DNA of 64,000 nucleotides from Algoriphagus sp. (GTDB lineage: Bacteria; Bacteroidota; Bacteroidia; Cytophagales; Cyclobacteriaceae). Below are positions 44,565 through 55,485 of this stretch, in pieces. The DNA is taken from positions 310,001-374,000 of the forward strand of contig JAQSDM010000005.1 in the NCBI GenBank assembly GCA_029945945.1, written 5' to 3'. Positions within the stretch are counted from its first letter, which is position 1. Each line of letters begins with the position of its first letter. Position numbers and translations under genes: made by a program. The notes below the pieces were generated by a model. It saw nothing but the letters and a program-made list of their open reading frames with translations. It had not been told where the DNA came from and ran no database searches.

Positions 44565-45599
44565 ATGGAAATTGGAATAGATAGTTTTGCGGCAGCAGCG
44601 CCTGCAGGAAATGAAACCCAGTCAGAAAACAGAAGGCAATCGTTGAATGAGTTGATTGAACGTATTGAGTATGCTGACAAAATGGGGCTTGATGTTTTTG
44701 GAATAGGCGAGCATCACCGCAAGGAATTTTTGGATTCAGCAACAGCCATTATTCTGGCTGCTGCTGCATCGCGTACAAGCCGGATCAAGCTGACTAGCGC
44801 AGTTACCGTACTCAGTGCAGCGGATCCGGTGCGCGTTTTTCAGGAATATGCGACACTGGATTTGATCTCAAATGGCCGGGCTGAGATGGTGGTTGGCAGA
44901 GGGTCTTTTACGGAGGCTTTTCCATTATTTGGCTTGAACCTGAAGGATTATGACAAGCTTTTTTCGGAGAAACTTGAGCTTTTGCTCAAAATCCGTGATC
45001 AGGAGACGATCACCTGGTCGGGTCAGTTTCGGCCTTCCCTCCATAATCAACCCATCTATCCAAGACCGCTTCAGGAATCCTTACCGATTTGGTTGGGAGT
45101 AGGGGGTACGCCTTCCTCATTTGTGCGAGCGGGAATGATTGGTTTGCCTTTGATGGTTGCCGTGATCGGAGGCGAGACGCATCGGTTCAGGCCTTTGATC
45201 GACCTTTATCGCGAGGCAGGGGAGAAAGCAGGGCATGCGCCTGAAAAGTTGAAAGTAGGTTTGCATTCTTTGGGATACGTAGCCGAAACTTCAGAAAAAG
45301 CAGTGAATGAATATTATCCCGGCTATGCGGAGACTTTCACCCGAATCGGAAGAGAAAGAGGTTGGCCGCCTGTGACAAGAAATCATTTCAATGCTCAAAC
45401 AGGACCTTTTGGAGCATTGATTGTCGGGAATCCGGAAGAAGTGGCGGAGAAAATTCTTCGTCACAGCGATTCTTTGGGCGGAATTTCCAGAATAACTTTC
45501 CAAATGGATAATGCCGGACTTTCACACGAGCAATTGAAAAATGCAATTGAACTGATCGGGACAAAAGTAGCTCCTCTTATCAGGGCAGCTGTCAATTGA
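44565..45599 (+). CDS. LLM class flavin-dependent oxidoreductase
   Basis: 344 aa from the ATG at 44565 (MEIGIDSFAAAAP); a TTG at 44535 would add ten residues without family similarity. It belongs to the bacterial luciferase-like (F420/FMN) TIM-barrel family: FGIGEHHRKEFLDSA, then SAVTVLSAADPVRVFQEYATLD and MVVGRGSFTEAFPLFG. The likely cofactor is FMN. The protein is cytoplasmic; substrate unknown. An AGAGGA sequence occurs upstream of the ATG but is too far to be a normal ribosome-binding site. Terminator at 45621-45656. Confidence 0.9.
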   Translation: MEIGIDSFAAAAPAGNETQSENRRQSLNELIERIEYADKMGLDVFGIGEHHRKEFLDSATAIILAAAASRTSRIKLTSAVTVLSAADPVRVFQEYATLDLISNGRAEMVVGRGSFTEAFPLFGLNLKDYDKLFSEKLELLLKIRDQETITWSGQFRPSLHNQPIYPRPLQESLPIWLGVGGTPSSFVRAGMIGLPLMVAVIGGETHRFRPLIDLYREAGEKAGHAPEKLKVGLHSLGYVAETSEKAVNEYYPGYAETFTRIGRERGWPPVTRNHFNAQTGPFGALIVGNPEEVAEKILRHSDSLGGISRITFQMDNAGLSHEQLKNAIELIGTKVAPLIRAAVN

Positions 45600-45620
45600 A
45601 GATTCCAAAAACAGAATAGA

Positions 45621-45656
45621 AAATAACCTTTGAGTAAGTCTCGAGGTTATTTTTTT
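45621..45656 (+). terminator. Intrinsic terminator of the LLM gene
   Basis: AAATAACCT (45621-45629) pairs with AGGTTATTT (45644-45652), with extra pairing inside (GAG/CTC), followed by a run of T. Confidence 0.8.
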
Positions 45657-45794
45657 GCCTTTATGAGAAATGATTTCAATCATGAAACCGCGAACAGTTT
45701 TGGACTATATTTAGCTTCCTGATCACCTCAGGAGGAAAGACTAACCGTTTTTTCCAAAGATGAATAAAAGATCAAAAACCCTGTTTATTAATAA

Positions 45795-47954
<2,160 letters not shown>

Positions 47955-47981
47955 CCTCAAAATGGATGAGTTTCAAAACAG

Positions 47982-48016
47982 AAAAGCCGTTTTCAGAATC
48001 TCTGAAAACGGCTTTT
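47982..48016. terminator. Perfect 16-bp bidirectional terminator
   Basis: AAAAGCCGTTTTCAGA (47982-47997), loop ATC, TCTGAAAACGGCTTTT (48001-48016). It lies between the convergent GH97 and CE15 genes. Confidence 0.92.
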
Positions 48017-48034
48017 TGATATTAAAGTGAGATT

Positions 48035-49234
48035 TCATTTTGCCCATTGGATCTCCACAAATTCCACGTAATAGCTCCAGTCTTCCCAAGTCAGATTGTG
48101 TTCACCTTCCCTGATATGATAACCTGCAAATGGTTGCAAAACAGGCCCTTTCAAGGATTCAAACTCTGTCGGGAAACTTACTTCTTTCCCATAAATCTCT
48201 GAGAAAACCCGGCTGCCAAGTTGCATGGAAAGGTATTCGCCTTTAGGATCTGCCCAGCGATCTTCCCGTGCACTGGAAAAGTAAATTGCCCTTGGCGCAA
48301 TGAGCGAAACCATCATATGCTGATCCAAAGGCAGTAACTCTTCCTTGCCATTGAAGGCCTTGAAATTGTCGTTAAACCAATGCGGGAAGCTGGTATTGAT
48401 GACCTGGACGGTTTCCCCAAATTTCCTTTTGGACAAGGCCGCACCGCCGCATCCAGACTCATTTGGAATGGTTACTGCCCAGCGGGTGTCATTTGCCGAT
48501 GCCCAAAGAGCAGCTTTTCCGGCTCTGGAATGGCCAACTAAAACGGCTCTTTTTTCATCGATTGAAGCTTCATGCACAAAGTAATCCATCGCACGCATTG
48601 CTCCCCAACCCCATGCGCCTAAGCCACGCATTCCATCAGGTTGGGTGAGATGTTCTGAATAAAGCTTTCCAATCACTCCCTCAGAAAACCTGATTTTGTC
48701 ATCGGGTGCAACAGTTTCTGCATGGAAAGATGCCGTAGCATATCCCCGATCTACCAGCTCGGAAACTGTCCAAAAGTCTTCTTCAACCAGTTTCCCGCTA
48801 GCATCTTTTGGCTTGTAATTGATCAGCATAAATACTGGAAAAGGTCCATTTCCGGATTTAGGGATAAAAACATTCAGTCTCATTGTATGCGTATTCCCAT
48901 TTCTGGAAACAGTGATGTCAACTTCCTTCAGAATAGCTTTTTCAGGATAGGGATTCTGGCTTTCTGTCACTTCTTTGAAAGTGATTGCATCAAAATCAGT
49001 CGGAATTTTCCCATAGACATTTTCCTCAAAGAGATGAAGAATCTCAGGCCTGCGAATGGATTCCCAATCCTGAATGGTCTGAATAGATTTTCCCCTGAAA
49101 CTCACAAACGGATCTGGCAGAATCAGATCAGGAACTTTGGTTTCATCGTAATTGGCAGTATTCTGGGCCATAAGACTTGGAATAGAAATCAGGGAAAATA
49201 GAATTGAACAGAGGAAAAGAGCCGGGCGATTCAT
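48035..49234 (-). CDS. Glucuronoyl esterase-like alpha/beta hydrolase (CE15)
   Basis: 399 aa with a signal peptide (about 1-23, ending SLMAQ). The nucleophile motif GHSRAGKAALW places Ser236 in the CE15 consensus G-x-S-R-x-G; NESGCGGAAL follows, and the catalytic His379 is in REGEHNLTW. CE15 enzymes cleave the ester bond between 4-O-methyl-glucuronic acid of xylan and lignin alcohols. With the PqaA-like and propeller genes downstream of its 5' end it forms a minus-strand run of exported proteins (48-53 kb). Exact substrate not proven. Confidence 0.9.
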   Translation of the reverse strand: MNRPALFLCSILFSLISIPSLMAQNTANYDETKVPDLILPDPFVSFRGKSIQTIQDWESIRRPEILHLFEENVYGKIPTDFDAITFKEVTESQNPYPEKAILKEVDITVSRNGNTHTMRLNVFIPKSGNGPFPVFMLINYKPKDASGKLVEEDFWTVSELVDRGYATASFHAETVAPDDKIRFSEGVIGKLYSEHLTQPDGMRGLGAWGWGAMRAMDYFVHEASIDEKRAVLVGHSRAGKAALWASANDTRWAVTIPNESGCGGAALSKRKFGETVQVINTSFPHWFNDNFKAFNGKEELLPLDQHMMVSLIAPRAIYFSSAREDRWADPKGEYLSMQLGSRVFSEIYGKEVSFPTEFESLKGPVLQPFAGYHIREGEHNLTWEDWSYYVEFVEIQWAK

Positions 49235-49246
49235 AGTTGTTTTGGG

Positions 49247-50689
49247 TTAATTGGCTGCGGCAAGTTTTCTTTCCGGTACAAATGCCTCAAACGGGTATGT
49301 TCTAGGTAATACTTCAACCCCGGTCGTTACTTTAAAAGGCAATTGACCGGGAAAAGTTACTTCGATGAAACTTCCCTGATAGCCTTTTTCCGGAGATTCC
49401 ATGGTTACGGCATACTTTCCGTTGGCGGTGATTGGAAGATCGACAGATTTCCAGTTTGGTCCGAAAACGTCGATTCTGAAGTCCCTTGCTGTTTCATTAT
49501 GCGCTGTCCAAAGTTTGACGGAAGTTGGCTTTTGAGTTGAATCCAGCTGAACTAAAATCTGATCTCCTTCAATTTTCCAGTCGTATTTCGGACGGGAAGT
49601 GTTATTCAGAACTGATGAGTAGAAAGAAATCAGATTTGGAATAGCATCTGAATCCCCAAGGTCATGACCGAAGTTGGGAACATACTGAACGTGCTTCTCA
49701 CCAATCAAATCATTCCAGTAAAACTCCCAACTGTCAGGTTGGAAAAATTCATCTCCGGCAGCGCTGATGAGGAGTTTGGGCATATCATAATTCTTGACGT
49801 AGGAGTAAGGCTCCACGATCTCCAGCAATCGGTCAAATTCTTCCGTTCCCATCCATTCAAAAATCTCTTCCCTCACATAATCGTCCACGGCAGGAGCCCA
49901 GAATCCGTAATTCTTATAATGATGGATAAAGGATGGTTCCAGATTGAGCATATCAATTACCACCGGAATGATGGCAACCACTCGGTCGTCCACTGCTGCG
50001 GTGGTCCAGGTAGTCCAGCCTCGCTTCGAAGCGCCTCCCACCACATACTTGTCCAGGTTTTTATTGTAATTGGTTTTCACGACTTCCGAAACGGCATCCA
50101 TGGCGAGCTTCACTGCTTTGGTCATCGGAAGTCTGGCCAGCCAGATTGCGTCTTCGTCTTTGGCTCCGCCTTCCAGGAATTTTCTCCAGCCGTACGTGAT
50201 GATTGCATCTTCATATCGCTCACCAAAAGTGTCATTTGCAAATATCAAGGGCTGAAAAGGAACATTATGAATCTGTGCTACGATGGAATTGGTATTGGTG
50301 GCAGCTGCCAAAATCAATGCATCCGGTTTTTCCGGCATCTTGCTGTTTGTACTTCCTCCGCCGATCCACATCATGCCGGTTTCGAACGGAGTATCCTTTG
50401 GCACCACGACAGAAACCCAATGCCACCACTCGGTTTCGTTTACAATTTCCTCAGTCAGCCAATGCTGAGAGTACATTTTCAGCACCAAAAAATCGAATTT
50501 TTCTCCCGCAACTGCATTGACTATTTCATATCGAAAGGTTGAATCCGGAGCATGTACATAATCTGTCAGAATAGTCGCTGAGCGTGTGGTTTGTTCTTGG
50601 AGCCCTTCGGTTTTGGATTGATAGCAAGCCGAGAGTGAAAAGAGGAGGATTACTGACCAAAAAATCTGGCGATTTGATTTGAACTTCAT
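49247..50689 (-). CDS. PhoPQ-activated pathogenicity-related (PqaA-like) lipoprotein
   Basis: 480 aa with a lipoprotein signal (LLFSLSAC). It matches the PhoPQ-regulated protein family: WWHWVSVVVP, WIGGGSTN, a Ser hydrolase-like motif GGASKRGW (Ser221), PVVIDMLN and ISAAGDEFF. In Salmonella relatives the family is linked to antimicrobial-peptide resistance; in Bacteroidota it occurs beside carbohydrate genes and probably acts as an alpha/beta hydrolase or esterase on the cell surface. 12 bp upstream of the CE15 gene on the same strand, so the two are likely co-transcribed. Confidence 0.88.
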   Translation of the reverse strand: MKFKSNRQIFWSVILLFSLSACYQSKTEGLQEQTTRSATILTDYVHAPDSTFRYEIVNAVAGEKFDFLVLKMYSQHWLTEEIVNETEWWHWVSVVVPKDTPFETGMMWIGGGSTNSKMPEKPDALILAAATNTNSIVAQIHNVPFQPLIFANDTFGERYEDAIITYGWRKFLEGGAKDEDAIWLARLPMTKAVKLAMDAVSEVVKTNYNKNLDKYVVGGASKRGWTTWTTAAVDDRVVAIIPVVIDMLNLEPSFIHHYKNYGFWAPAVDDYVREEIFEWMGTEEFDRLLEIVEPYSYVKNYDMPKLLISAAGDEFFQPDSWEFYWNDLIGEKHVQYVPNFGHDLGDSDAIPNLISFYSSVLNNTSRPKYDWKIEGDQILVQLDSTQKPTSVKLWTAHNETARDFRIDVFGPNWKSVDLPITANGKYAVTMESPEKGYQGSFIEVTFPGQLPFKVTTGVEVLPRTYPFEAFVPERKLAAAN

Positions 50690-50716
50690 AAGGTGGTTGG
50701 GTTTGTGTTAATTGAT

Positions 50717-52057
50717 TTATTCTTTCTGCTTTTCAAATTCGATAATATATTCTGACATGTATTTACCTAAATCAGAATATTTGAAGAATAACCTGGCTTT
50801 TTGACCTAATCTTAAGCTGGTGTATTTATTGGTAATATCATCAGGAGTATTCAAAGGCTGAAGAGAAGGATACCAAAGTACATGTCCGGGTTTTGTCACC
50901 AACAACTCAGGCTCTGTCCATGCTTGGGAGTTTGTGCCTTCCCCAAGTTCTTTATGTGGATTGAATGAAATGTACAATTCATCTCCAACCCAGGATTGGC
51001 CTTCCACTTTTCCCATGAGCATGACCCAGCATTCGAGGTAAGTATTCCAACTCACGGATGGACCCCAATGAAATCCTCCCGATGGAGAGGAAGCTGGTCC
51101 GCCGCCGTCTGCTTTCTGAATTTGAAGCGACGAAACAGGTTTTCCGATTCCATCCCAATCGGCATTAAAGCCGGTTCCATCCCAACGTTTAGCCTTCCCT
51201 TGAGGGTTGTCCAATTCGTCTATTCGGATTCGCGCGACGCTGATACATTGTCCTCCCCATTCTGTTTGTGGATCATATCTGGCGGAATCATAGGTTGCCG
51301 GATAGCCATATTCACCGTAGAAAAGGTATAAATAATCCCCAACAGCAACAGCGGAAGGGTCTCCGACGCCTCCGGCAAAAGTCTTGGAAGTATTGTGCGG
51401 TTTGAGAATCATTCGCTCCTGTTTATCTTCCAGAAAGAGGCCTTTATTATCCCAATTCCACCCTCCATCAGTGGATTTCATGACGCCGATTCTAGGAACA
51501 GCAGCAGGGGTGATTCTGTCTGTCAGTCCGAGTGGCCAGTTTTTGTCGATATAGCCTTCCCCAGTTTTAGGGTCGTATGGAAGGGTTTCCGGATAGTTTT
51601 CATTGTGATAAATGGCGAAAAGTGTACGTCCGCTCGGGTCCCGCTCATCCTGATAAACAGTCTCAAACCAAACTGCCCCGTGCAAGCCCGGTTCTCCAAC
51701 CGGAGCATTTTTGGTGATAGAGGGTGCAATGTAAGCGGAGGCAGGATTGCTGAAAACCTCGTCGGCATTCATTCCGCTTGAGAACTTAAGTTCATTCGAA
51801 AATCCCCAAACCGGGTCTTCGCCATATTTTCCCGGGAAAATTCTCAGCGTATCTCCTACCCAGACTTCGGCCATGTTGCAATCCACAAAGTTGTTGAAGA
51901 AAAAGGTATCGGTTTCGACCAGTCTGAACTTTGGAATTTTGAAGTCAATCTCTTCTATTAATTCCTCTTTAGATGTGTCTCTGTGATTACAGGAGAATAG
52001 TAAAACGAGTGTAAAAATGAAAAGAAGGTTAAAGGCAGGTTTAATATAATTATCCAT
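50717..52057 (-). CDS. Beta-propeller lipoprotein, DUF4185-like
   Basis: 446 aa from the ATG at 52055-52057 (MDNYIKPAFN; the Met three residues before is possible). A lipoprotein signal (LLFSC) leads into a five-bladed-propeller-like protein with repeated short blades: RIGVMKSTDGGWNWDN, YLYLFYGEYGYP, GPSVSWNTYLECW and YISFNPHKELGEG. It is similar in type to DUF4185 or GH43/GH32-like surface propellers, but no catalytic triad is evident. Same strand and 27 bp from the PqaA-like gene, so probably in one operon with PqaA and CE15. Confidence 0.65.
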   Translation of the reverse strand: MDNYIKPAFNLLFIFTLVLLFSCNHRDTSKEELIEEIDFKIPKFRLVETDTFFFNNFVDCNMAEVWVGDTLRIFPGKYGEDPVWGFSNELKFSSGMNADEVFSNPASAYIAPSITKNAPVGEPGLHGAVWFETVYQDERDPSGRTLFAIYHNENYPETLPYDPKTGEGYIDKNWPLGLTDRITPAAVPRIGVMKSTDGGWNWDNKGLFLEDKQERMILKPHNTSKTFAGGVGDPSAVAVGDYLYLFYGEYGYPATYDSARYDPQTEWGGQCISVARIRIDELDNPQGKAKRWDGTGFNADWDGIGKPVSSLQIQKADGGGPASSPSGGFHWGPSVSWNTYLECWVMLMGKVEGQSWVGDELYISFNPHKELGEGTNSQAWTEPELLVTKPGHVLWYPSLQPLNTPDDITNKYTSLRLGQKARLFFKYSDLGKYMSEYIIEFEKQKE

Positions 52058-52151
52058 TGCGACCATCAGAGAGAGTATTACAAAAGAAGATTTACAAAAT
52101 TTTAAAACTGATTATTTTAAGTTGACATGTGCTGCATCTCATAGGAGAGAT

Positions 52152-53024
52152 CTATTTGATCATTGGGAAAAGTCTTTTGATCTCCTCCTTGTCAGGCTGA
52201 GTGCCATACTCGCAGATTTCAAATGCCTCTGCATAGCGAACTTGGCCTGCTTTTTCTTTTCCATACCATTCTTCCAAAGCCTTGACCACCGTAGGATTGG
52301 GTGCCATTGCTCTTTTACTTTTTAACCATGCTTTTCTTTCCTCTTTTCCTTCAGGAATTACGTCCGGATCATTTGATATCCAGGGTAGCCATTCGTAGAA
52401 CTGTGAGACATGTGCATCGAGGCCATCGATTTTTTTGTCAATAACACTTGTAATGTCAATGGCAATGTCCGGCTCAAATGGGTTGGGTTTTTGGAAATTA
52501 TCCTGATAGTATAGAAACACGGGATTTTTTCTCAAAGGAGGTGTGTCGGCTGCGATATTGGGTACGCCGACCATAAATGCAGCATCCTGCACCAGAATCC
52601 CGGTATAGCGATGATCGGGATGATAATCATTGGAGCGGTGCGAAATCACCACATCAGCATCCCATTCCCTGATTTTACGGATCACTTCCATCCGAATTTC
52701 CAAAGTGGGTAAAAGTTCTCCGTCATGATTGTCTAGCACATCATAAGTGATTCCCAGTCTTTTTGCCACCTCTTGCGTCTCGTCATATCTTCGTTTGGCC
52801 AGCATTCCACCGCCTTCTTCCATATGGCCAGCGTCTCCGTTGGTCACTGAAAGAAATTTTACCTGATGGCCCATGGCGGAAAATAACGCCGCCGTCCCTC
52901 CTGACTTAATATCACAATCATCAGGATGAGCTCCAATCATCATGATTTTCAAAGGTCTGTCTTGGGAAAAAGAAGGGTGAAAACTGAAAATAAACAGTGG
53001 GAGAAGGCTAAAGATGATTTTCAT
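52152..53024 (-). CDS. Secreted PIG-L family N-acetylglucosamine deacetylase-like enzyme
   Basis: 290 aa with a signal peptide (about 1-21, ending SFSQ). The zinc-binding motif AHPDD (32-36) in GAHPDDCDIKSGG and the second motif YHPDHRYTG are those of PIG-L/LmbE deacetylases such as BshB or MshB, with His33, Asp36 and the later His as metal ligands. Secretion sets it apart from BshB, so it probably deacetylates an extracellular amino sugar or an exopolysaccharide. 85 bp upstream of the propeller gene on the same strand. Confidence 0.9.
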   Translation of the reverse strand: MKIIFSLLPLFIFSFHPSFSQDRPLKIMMIGAHPDDCDIKSGGTAALFSAMGHQVKFLSVTNGDAGHMEEGGGMLAKRRYDETQEVAKRLGITYDVLDNHDGELLPTLEIRMEVIRKIREWDADVVISHRSNDYHPDHRYTGILVQDAAFMVGVPNIAADTPPLRKNPVFLYYQDNFQKPNPFEPDIAIDITSVIDKKIDGLDAHVSQFYEWLPWISNDPDVIPEGKEERKAWLKSKRAMAPNPTVVKALEEWYGKEKAGQVRYAEAFEICEYGTQPDKEEIKRLFPMIK

Positions 53025-53299
53025 AAGAATCGGGTTGACAGGAATAAGCTAGCAAAATGAAATCTTTTTATCAACAAAACTTTTGCCTGAGGCAAAAGGA
53101 GGTTTGATCCTGATTTTGAAAATCTGGTTTCTGAGCTATTACTTCCCAAACGTCTGTTACAGAACTAAAATCAAGCCTTGAATGTGCTTGCAAAAGGAGC
53201 CTGTTTGATTGAATTGAACCGCAATTCTAATGTGGATAACCTTGTGATTATAGCCCCTTGTAAGGTGGAAAAATTGTGGAGAAATAATGTGATGATTTC

Positions 53300-53330
53300 T
53301 TGTAAATCAAAGAGTTGAGGTATAAATTTG
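53300..53330 (+). promoter_or_regulatory. Candidate sigma-ABfr promoter
   Basis: TTG at 53300-53302, a 20-bp spacer, then TAAATTTG (53323-53330), an exact match to the Bacteroidota -7 consensus TAnnTTTG. It would start transcription near 53337, into the putative RNA region ending at the terminator 53593-53629. Confidence 0.35.
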
Positions 53331-53336
53331 ATTATA

Positions 53337-53629
53337 TCAAGTGAGAGAAAAAAGACCGAAAGTAAGATTTCGGACAAAGGTTGAAATCTCAAGAGGAAGG
53401 AATAAAGGGGCTGAAACAGTTAATGTTTAAAGTCTGAAACGGGAAACCGCAGAAGTTCTGAAATCATGATTCAAAATCGAAAGGTTGAGATATCAGAGTT
53501 GAATACCTAAAGTTATGAACTCGGGCAACTGAGGGAAAAGTCACAATAACTGTAGCTTGGCATCATTTGGAGATTACGGTTTTCAAATGGTGAAGCGGGA
53601 AAAATTCGAAAGAATTCTTTCCCGCTTTT
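53337..53629 (+). ncRNA. Candidate structured RNA of unknown type
   Basis: Bounded by the promoter-like site above and a clear terminator. Visible stems: CCGAAA/TTTCGG at 53356-53373; CGG-GAAA-CCG at 53440-53449; a two-level hairpin with outer stem AGTTAT/ATAACT (53511-53516 with 53546-53551) and inner CTCGG-GCAA-CTGAG (GNRA tetraloop, one wobble pair); terminator stem with a GAAA loop. I could not match it to tmRNA, RNase P RNA, 6S or SRP RNA. An alternative reading is a decayed heptad array (blocks like AGTTGAA and AGTTATG spaced by about 14 bp). Confidence is low because no comparison was possible. Confidence 0.35.
53593..53629 (+). terminator. Intrinsic terminator with GAAA loop
   Basis: AAGCGGGAAAAATTC (53593-53607) pairs, with one bulge, with GAATTCTTTCCCGCTT (53612-53627), then a short T-run. 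No plus-strand gene precedes it within 500 bp, so it needs a transcript such as the RNA candidate above. Confidence 0.8.
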
Positions 53630-53658
53630 GTTTTGTAGGGGAGTCACTTTTTTTGTAA

Positions 53659-53829
53659 ATTCTTAAGCAAATCCCGGCCGGAACTTTTAAAACCTCGAGA
53701 GTCATATTTCCTGATCTTAAAGATGGCCGAGTAGAAAAATCGCTTTCAATTGAGGCGTTAGATCCATCAAAATTTTACGCTGAATTTTCTGGCTCAGTTA
53801 AGAGTAGATTTGCAGAACTTAAATCCTAA
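53659..53829 (+). pseudogene. Orphan coding-like remnant without start codon
   Basis: Open frame of 56 codons between TAA (53656-53658) and TAA (53827-53829), with no ATG or GTG. The translation is protein-like, for example GTFKTSRVIFPDLKDGRVEK and later LDPSKFYAEFSG. No family recognised. It ends 12 bp before the pyruvate kinase ATG. Possibly the end of a lost gene. Confidence 0.3.
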
Positions 53830-53841
53830 TATCCCCCCGGA

Positions 53842-55326
53842 ATGTCTTTTTCATTGGAACAAATCCAAAAAGAACTCGCCCTGATCGAGCAAAAAATGCT
53901 TCAGGAAGAGCATCAAAAAGCTGATTTACTTCTGCAGCTACATCCCAATCATTTTCATTCCGCAAGGAATTTTATCCATTACCTGGTTTTGAGAAGTGAG
54001 GATATCAGAGGGTTACAAGATTTGCTGCATATCAATGGATTGTCTTCCCTGGCAAGTTCAGAAAGCCATATTCATCGTCAGCTACAAGCAATCCGGCAGA
54101 TTTTAAGTCATAAATACAAGCTGGAGGAATTAGATTCCTGCACCTATTCATTCAGCATGGATAGCCTGGAAGAAAAAAGCAATTTCCTTTTTGGGACCAA
54201 GTCCGAACCTGAGATTCCTTCTATTATGGTCACTTTTGATTCTGGTTTTGCAGGCAATTATTCCTTGATCAAAAGTTTGCTTCAAAACGGAATGAATGTA
54301 GCCAGAATCAACTGTGCCCACGATGATGAAGCCACCTGGTCCAAAATGATTAACAAGCTTAAAAAAGCTTCCCGAGTTTCAGGCATTTCCTGCAAGATTT
54401 ACATGGATCTCGCCGGTCCCAAAATAAGGACCATAATCCTTGGTAAAGGAAAGGATAAAAGAAAGGTCAAAATAAAAGAAGGACAGCTGATTTGGTTAGC
54501 CGAGTCAATGGCTGGTTTTGAAAAGGATGAGATCGTCATCAGTCCCAATGAGCGAGGGATTCTGTCGATGCTGAAAGTTGGAGAAAGGGTTTTCATCGAT
54601 GATGGTCTAATCCGGGCAGTTGTCGAAAAAGTCAAAAAGGATGCTGTAGGCATCAGAATAACTCGCGATTCCTCCAAAAGTGGGCGAATCAAATCTGAAA
54701 AAGGGATAAACTTTCCAGACTCTGAAATTGATATTCCAGCACTTACAGCCTATGATCGAGAGTGTCTGCCTTTTATATGTGCAAATGCAGATCTGGTTGG
54801 GTTTTCCTTTGTGAGAAATCCCCGGGACATGGAAGAATTGAGGTCGTTGATTTATGAAATTTCAGAAGAAGCCCCTGCAATTATTTTGAAGATTGAAACA
54901 CCCGATGCAGTAAAAAACTTGCCAATGCTGTTGATGGAAGGGATGAAAATGAAAGGGTTTGGAGTCATGATTGCCCGAGGGGATTTGGCGGTTGAGATTG
55001 GTTTTGAGCGATTGGGAGAGATTCAGGAAGAGATTTTATGGATTTGCGAAGCCGCACATGTTCCGGTTATTTGGGCGACTCAGGTTCTCGAAAGCCTCAA
55101 CAAATCAGGCATGGCAAGTCGCTCAGAAATCACCGATGCGGGGCATGCGGCACATGCAGATTGCGTGATGCTCAACAAAGGCGAGCATACCATCGAGGTG
55201 ATAGAAACACTAAAAGATATACTGCACCGCTCAGTTACTCATCGAAAGAAAAAGAGGTTTACATTCCGGAAGTTGAAGATTGCTGAGCGATTTTTTCAGT
55301 TGATTGAAAAGGAAAAAGGTTCCTGA
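53842..55326 (+). CDS. Non-canonical pyruvate kinase with N-terminal extension
   Basis: 494 aa. Residues about 1-125 are an extra helical domain (HPNHFHSARNFIHYLVLRSE, then LLHINGLSSLASSESH). From about 126 the pyruvate kinase barrel is clear: GMNVARINCAHDD, MDLAGPKIRT, KIETPDAVKNL, IARGDLAVEIG, IWATQVLESLNKSG and MLNKGEHT. The B domain is present, but the usual C-terminal regulatory domain is missing. Family members with this layout occur in bacteria and plants and are presumed to convert PEP + ADP to pyruvate + ATP; allosteric control should be absent. The Cys in place of Phe-Ser in the N-x-x-R-x-N-x-x-H motif is unusual. Possibly first gene of the sucrose/glucan locus. Confidence 0.9.
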   Translation: MSFSLEQIQKELALIEQKMLQEEHQKADLLLQLHPNHFHSARNFIHYLVLRSEDIRGLQDLLHINGLSSLASSESHIHRQLQAIRQILSHKYKLEELDSCTYSFSMDSLEEKSNFLFGTKSEPEIPSIMVTFDSGFAGNYSLIKSLLQNGMNVARINCAHDDEATWSKMINKLKKASRVSGISCKIYMDLAGPKIRTIILGKGKDKRKVKIKEGQLIWLAESMAGFEKDEIVISPNERGILSMLKVGERVFIDDGLIRAVVEKVKKDAVGIRITRDSSKSGRIKSEKGINFPDSEIDIPALTAYDRECLPFICANADLVGFSFVRNPRDMEELRSLIYEISEEAPAIILKIETPDAVKNLPMLLMEGMKMKGFGVMIARGDLAVEIGFERLGEIQEEILWICEAAHVPVIWATQVLESLNKSGMASRSEITDAGHAAHADCVMLNKGEHTIEVIETLKDILHRSVTHRKKKRFTFRKLKIAERFFQLIEKEKGS

Positions 55327-55485
55327 AAACAAGTGGGGTTTTTAGTTGTTGGATCTTAAGTCAAAATCAGGAGTGAAGAATATTGTATTCTTTGATTTTG
55401 GTAAAACCGGGAAAAATAAATAGATAGCCGAATATTATTTCTCCGGGTGATTCAATTCCCTGAAAATCCATTGCCAATCACCAAT

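Larger units (their letters stand above)
53025..53841. other. 817-bp intergenic region with transcript and remnant signals
   Basis: Spans the start of the PIG-L gene (minus) to the start of the pyruvate kinase gene (plus). It holds an 8-bp palindrome CTTTTGCC / GGCAAAAG (53080-53098), a promoter-like site, a possible structured RNA with a strong terminator (53323-53629), and an orphan open frame without start (53659-53829). The frame 53171-53392 (minus) is not supported as a gene. Confidence 0.6.

Noticed and set aside
49664..50542. 292-residue plus-strand open frame
   Set aside because: Shadow of the PqaA-like lipoprotein gene.
53171..53392. 73-residue minus-strand open frame in the 53-53.8 kb spacer
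   Set aside because: No start context, no motif; the area looks like RNA or decayed repeat.
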